NCBI GenBank assembly: GCA_002706765.1
Contig: PAJV01000016.1
Location: 232,001-296,000 of the forward strand
DNA from: Gimesia sp.
Lineage (GTDB): Bacteria > Planctomycetota > Planctomycetia > Planctomycetales > Planctomycetaceae
Direction: 5' to 3'
DNA: 64,000 nucleotides
How positions within the stretch are numbered: position 1 is the stretch's first letter; the number at the start of each line of letters is the position of its first letter. The notes under the pieces are model-generated. The model was not told the DNA's origin. It worked only from the letters and a program-made list of their open reading frames with translations, and ran no database searches. The position numbers and the translations under genes were made by a program. Shown here piece by piece: positions 61,775 to 64,000 of this stretch.

Positions 61775-62182
61775 ATGAGTCTAATTAATCTGGAACAATA
61801 CTCTGTCAAACAGAACCGGGCCATCTCACGTGTTCTGGATACACTGGATCGTATCGATCAACGCACTGGTGTGCACTATTCCAACAAAAGGTCGCATGAG
61901 CGTAAAGACTTCCGGGGAGTTGTGTGGATTTCACTGCCGGACAGCGATGCTGCCGATGACCAGGAATCCACAACCATCAAAGTCTGGGCACGCTCCATCT
62001 CCCAGTCGGGGCTCTCCTTCATTTATCCCTTCCCCATCTATCGGAACAATATTCTGGTAGGAGTTCCCGTTCAGGGTTCACAGGTCACCTGGTTTCGTTC
62101 AGAAATTGTCAGGCAAAAAGAGATTGAAGAAGAACAGTTCTTTGAATTCGGAGTTCGCTTTCTGGGTAAAGTGACTGCCTGA
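61775..62182 (+). CDS. PilZ-like protein
   Basis: 135 residues. An N-terminal helical part, then RSHERKDFRG (Arg39 and Arg43 of the PilZ RxxxR motif) and SISQSGLSF, where the usual Asp/Asn of the (D/N)xSxxG motif is Ser. The C-terminus FEFGVRFLGK is typical of PilZ. Cyclic-di-GMP binding is possible but doubtful because of the substituted residue. It lies 175 bp after the receiver gene. Confidence 0.72.
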   Translation: MSLINLEQYSVKQNRAISRVLDTLDRIDQRTGVHYSNKRSHERKDFRGVVWISLPDSDAADDQESTTIKVWARSISQSGLSFIYPFPIYRNNILVGVPVQGSQVTWFRSEIVRQKEIEEEQFFEFGVRFLGKVTA

Positions 62183-62314
62183 ATCGATTTCAAAGGTGGT
62201 CTCCGGTTGGATTTCAAGTGCCGGGGAAGATATGATTCTCAACAGATCATCAGCAGCAGACAGAGCTGTCGCCAATCATTGAATCGACTGAAATAAACGG
62301 GAAACATACCGGTA

Positions 62315-63031
62315 ATGGAAGACCTCGCTGGCCTCCTGCACAAGAATTTAACGGGAATACAAGCGCGAATCCGCGCTGCCTGCACCCGGGCACACCGCGC
62401 CCCTGAATCGGTCACGCTCATCGGCGTGACCAAATATGCCCGCCTGGAATGGGTCTCGGAACTGATCCGTCTGGGTTGCCGGGATCTGGCTGAAAGCCGC
62501 ACTCCCCAGCTCACCGAACGGGCGGAATCCCTTTCACCGAATGTCCACTGGCACTTCATCGGACCTCTGCAACGTAATAAAGTCAGACGGACCATCCAGT
62601 ACAGCCACCTGATTCACTCGGTCGATTCAGAAAAATTACTGAATACCATCGATCGAGTCGCCGCGGAATCCGACCTCAGGCCCCGGGTTCTGATCGAGGT
62701 TAATCTTTCAGGCGAAGCAAATAAAAAAGGATTTCAGAAAACAGAACTGCTGCAAACATGGCACACACTCTGCCAGAACAGGCACGTTCAAATCGCGGGG
62801 CTGATGACGATGGCACCGCATGTGGATGACCCTGAAGCGGCCCGTCCTGTCTTTCGTGAACTGGCCGCACTGCGTGATATTCTGCAGGCCGTGTCTCCAG
62901 TACAGATCAGACTTCAGGAACTGTCGATGGGCATGAGTGGCGATTTCGAAGTGGGTATTGAAGAAGGAGCCACCCTCGTGCGTGTCGGCAGCGCGCTGTT
63001 TGAAGGTCTGGCAGACTTGTCTTTGAATTGA
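62315..63031 (+). CDS. YggS family PLP-binding protein
   Basis: 238 residues. A TIM-barrel PLP protein: Lys40 in VTLIGVTKY binds PLP; other family marks are HFIGPLQRNKVR, VLIEVNLSGEANKKGF, GLMTMAP and SMGMSGDFEVGIEEGATLVR. It buffers PLP in the cytosol and has no known catalytic reaction. Followed by the DUF167 gene after 9 bp; such pairs occur together in many bacteria. Confidence 0.96.
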   Translation: MEDLAGLLHKNLTGIQARIRAACTRAHRAPESVTLIGVTKYARLEWVSELIRLGCRDLAESRTPQLTERAESLSPNVHWHFIGPLQRNKVRRTIQYSHLIHSVDSEKLLNTIDRVAAESDLRPRVLIEVNLSGEANKKGFQKTELLQTWHTLCQNRHVQIAGLMTMAPHVDDPEAARPVFRELAALRDILQAVSPVQIRLQELSMGMSGDFEVGIEEGATLVRVGSALFEGLADLSLN

Positions 63032-63040
63032 GAATTCATC

Positions 63041-63355
63041 GTGAATCTACCATTAAATCTGGAAATGGATGGCACGGCGATACTCCTTCCGGTGCGTGCG
63101 CAACCACGATCCAGTAAAAACGGAATCGAGGGAGTACATGCTGGCAGACTCAAAGTCTGCGTCACACAAGTTCCTGAAAAAGGAAAAGCCAACAAAGCCC
63201 TGCTCAAAGTGATTCAGTCAGGCCTGAAGCTGAAACGATCACAAATTGAACTCTATAAGGGAGAAACGGCGTCTTTAAAGATCTTTCGCATTCGGGAAAT
63301 CTCCCGAGAAGAATTGTACACACGAATTTCTGCTGCCATCAATCCGTCCCGTTAG
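63041..63355 (+). CDS. DUF167/YggU family protein
   Basis: 104 residues from a GTG. The family pattern is clear: LLPVRAQPRSSKNGIEGV, LKVCVTQVPEKGKANKALLK and IELYKGETASLKIFRI. Small cytosolic protein of unknown function, often next to yggS, as here. A dispersed repeat begins exactly at the stop codon. Confidence 0.93.
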   Translation: MNLPLNLEMDGTAILLPVRAQPRSSKNGIEGVHAGRLKVCVTQVPEKGKANKALLKVIQSGLKLKRSQIELYKGETASLKIFRIREISREELYTRISAAINPSR

Positions 63356-63446
63356 AGCGTATCACATTTAACCATAGCGTCTCTCAATCTATTATACTCG
63401 GTTCAAATGCCCCTGGAGACGCTACAGTAAAACGGGACACAGTCTA
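63353..63446 (+). repeat. dispersed ~90-bp intergenic repeat, copy E
   Basis: The best-preserved copy. Its first bases TAGAGCG overlap the stop codon of the YggU gene. It holds the perfect dyad TAGCGTCTC ... GAGACGCTA, CAATCTATTATACTCGGT and CAGTAAAACGGGACAC. Confidence 0.92.
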
Positions 63447-63840
63447 GCTACTGTCCTGCATTGGCATCTGCTCTGTGGTGCCGGTCCCGTCAGCACTTTT
63501 ACCGTTCAGTCTCTGGCCAGTTTCTGGAATTGAAAATTGGCTCTCCGCTGGACAGGAATCGGTCAACATAGATTGCAGCCACTCTGAGCGGGGCATATAA
63601 TCACGAGTGCGTCCGTGTCTTACCTCAAGAGGCATTCGCTGCATTTTATGAATCAGCCTGAACCGGAATACAGCAGCGATCTCTCAAATGAATGTGCACT
63701 CCATTTAACCACAGCGTTTCTCACCCATTGTTGCCCGGCTCCGATTGCCCTGGAGACACTACAGAGCAGACGCTACAAAAAAACTGGATACCGGCTGGAT
63801 TCCCTCCTCGCCTGAAAATCTCAAAAAGGACTATTTGATT
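63356..63840. other. intergenic region with two repeat copies
   Basis: 485 bp between the YggU gene and the PQQ-propeller gene. It contains copies E and F of the dispersed repeat; no supported gene. Confidence 0.6.
63691..63795 (+). repeat. dispersed ~90-bp intergenic repeat, copy F
   Basis: Contains CATTTAACCACAGCGTTTCTC, CCCTGGAGACACTACAGAG and then an extra AGACGCTACAAAAAAACTGG, so the right arm appears twice. More divergent than copy E. Confidence 0.75.
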
Positions 63841-64000
63841 ATGAGCAACTCGATGCCTGTTCGCCTGCTGCTGGGCGCCCTACTGGTTTGCGGACTCTCC
63901 CTGTCAGCGAAAGCAAACGAACCTGCAAAACTGTCTGACTCGTGGGAACAGTGGAGAGGCCCCGATCGTCTGAATCATTCAGCGGATACCGGCCTGCTCG
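63841..64000 (+). CDS. exported PQQ-propeller-like protein, N-terminal part (cut by window end)
   Basis: The first 53 codons are visible. A signal peptide (RLLLGALLVCGLSLSAKANE) is followed by WEQWRGPDRLNHSADTGLL, the typical first blade of outer-membrane-assembly-factor BamB/PQQ-like beta-propeller proteins that are abundant in planctomycetes. The remainder lies beyond the window. Confidence 0.75.
   Translation, partial: MSNSMPVRLLLGALLVCGLSLSAKANEPAKLSDSWEQWRGPDRLNHSADTGLL

Overview
The window looks like a chromosomal segment of a planctomycete, probably close to Gimesia. This is inferred from DUF1559 proteins with a prepilin-type N-terminus paired with small lipoproteins, a PQQ-propeller secreted protein, many signal-peptide proteins, a giant secretin fused to repeats, moderate GC content, mostly short operons and weak or variable Shine-Dalgarno (SD) sites.

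Layout. 1-8.3 kb: end of an unrecognised protein, a hotdog thioesterase, an ABM monooxygenase, a polytopic membrane/TPR protein, seryl-tRNA synthetase, a small secreted protein and a sugar-nucleotide epimerase. 8.5-11.8 kb: tRNA-Val(TAC), followed by a 3.2-kb island closed by a second copy of the tRNA 3' end plus its terminator. The island holds a cupin, a cold-shock protein, a truncated HigA-like antitoxin and a DUF4062 protein (defence candidate). 11.9-18.3 kb: two DUF1559/lipoprotein pairs with a TIM-barrel glycosidase-like protein and a GntR/LacI-type regulator. 18.7-25 kb: two tandem ~1030-residue paralogues ending in thioredoxin-like domains, one of which has lost its CxxC. 25.3-30.1 kb: a CsrA-helical-REC fusion, convergent with a CheB-CheR-PAS-kinase-REC hybrid. 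30.8-32.7 kb: MgtE and a small unknown protein. 32.7-39.8 kb: a heavy-metal RND efflux module bounded by tRNA-Thr(CGT) and a 51-bp duplicate of its 3' half. 40-45.7 kb: CocE/NonD hydrolase, NIPSNAP protein, and an ECF sigma / membrane anti-sigma-like / PDZ operon. 45.7-58.9 kb: pyrophosphatase, FKBP, GNAT, cyclophilin, secretin, parvulin and Mfd. 59-64 kb: AroB, Hpt, response regulator, PilZ-like, YggS, YggU and the start of a PQQ-propeller protein.

The signals most worth following are: (a) an undescribed ~90-bp intergenic repeat with a dyad (AGCGTCTC ... GAGACGCT), six clear copies plus one degenerate copy; (b) two tRNA-bounded islands without a visible integrase; (c) the CsrA-REC fusion; (d) a seven-unit 'LFEDRPE' repeat ahead of a secretin; (e) the CxxC-less thioredoxin paralogue.

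Limits: function calls rest on motif recognition by eye. No database search, fold prediction or alignment program was run. Start codons are uncertain where noted.
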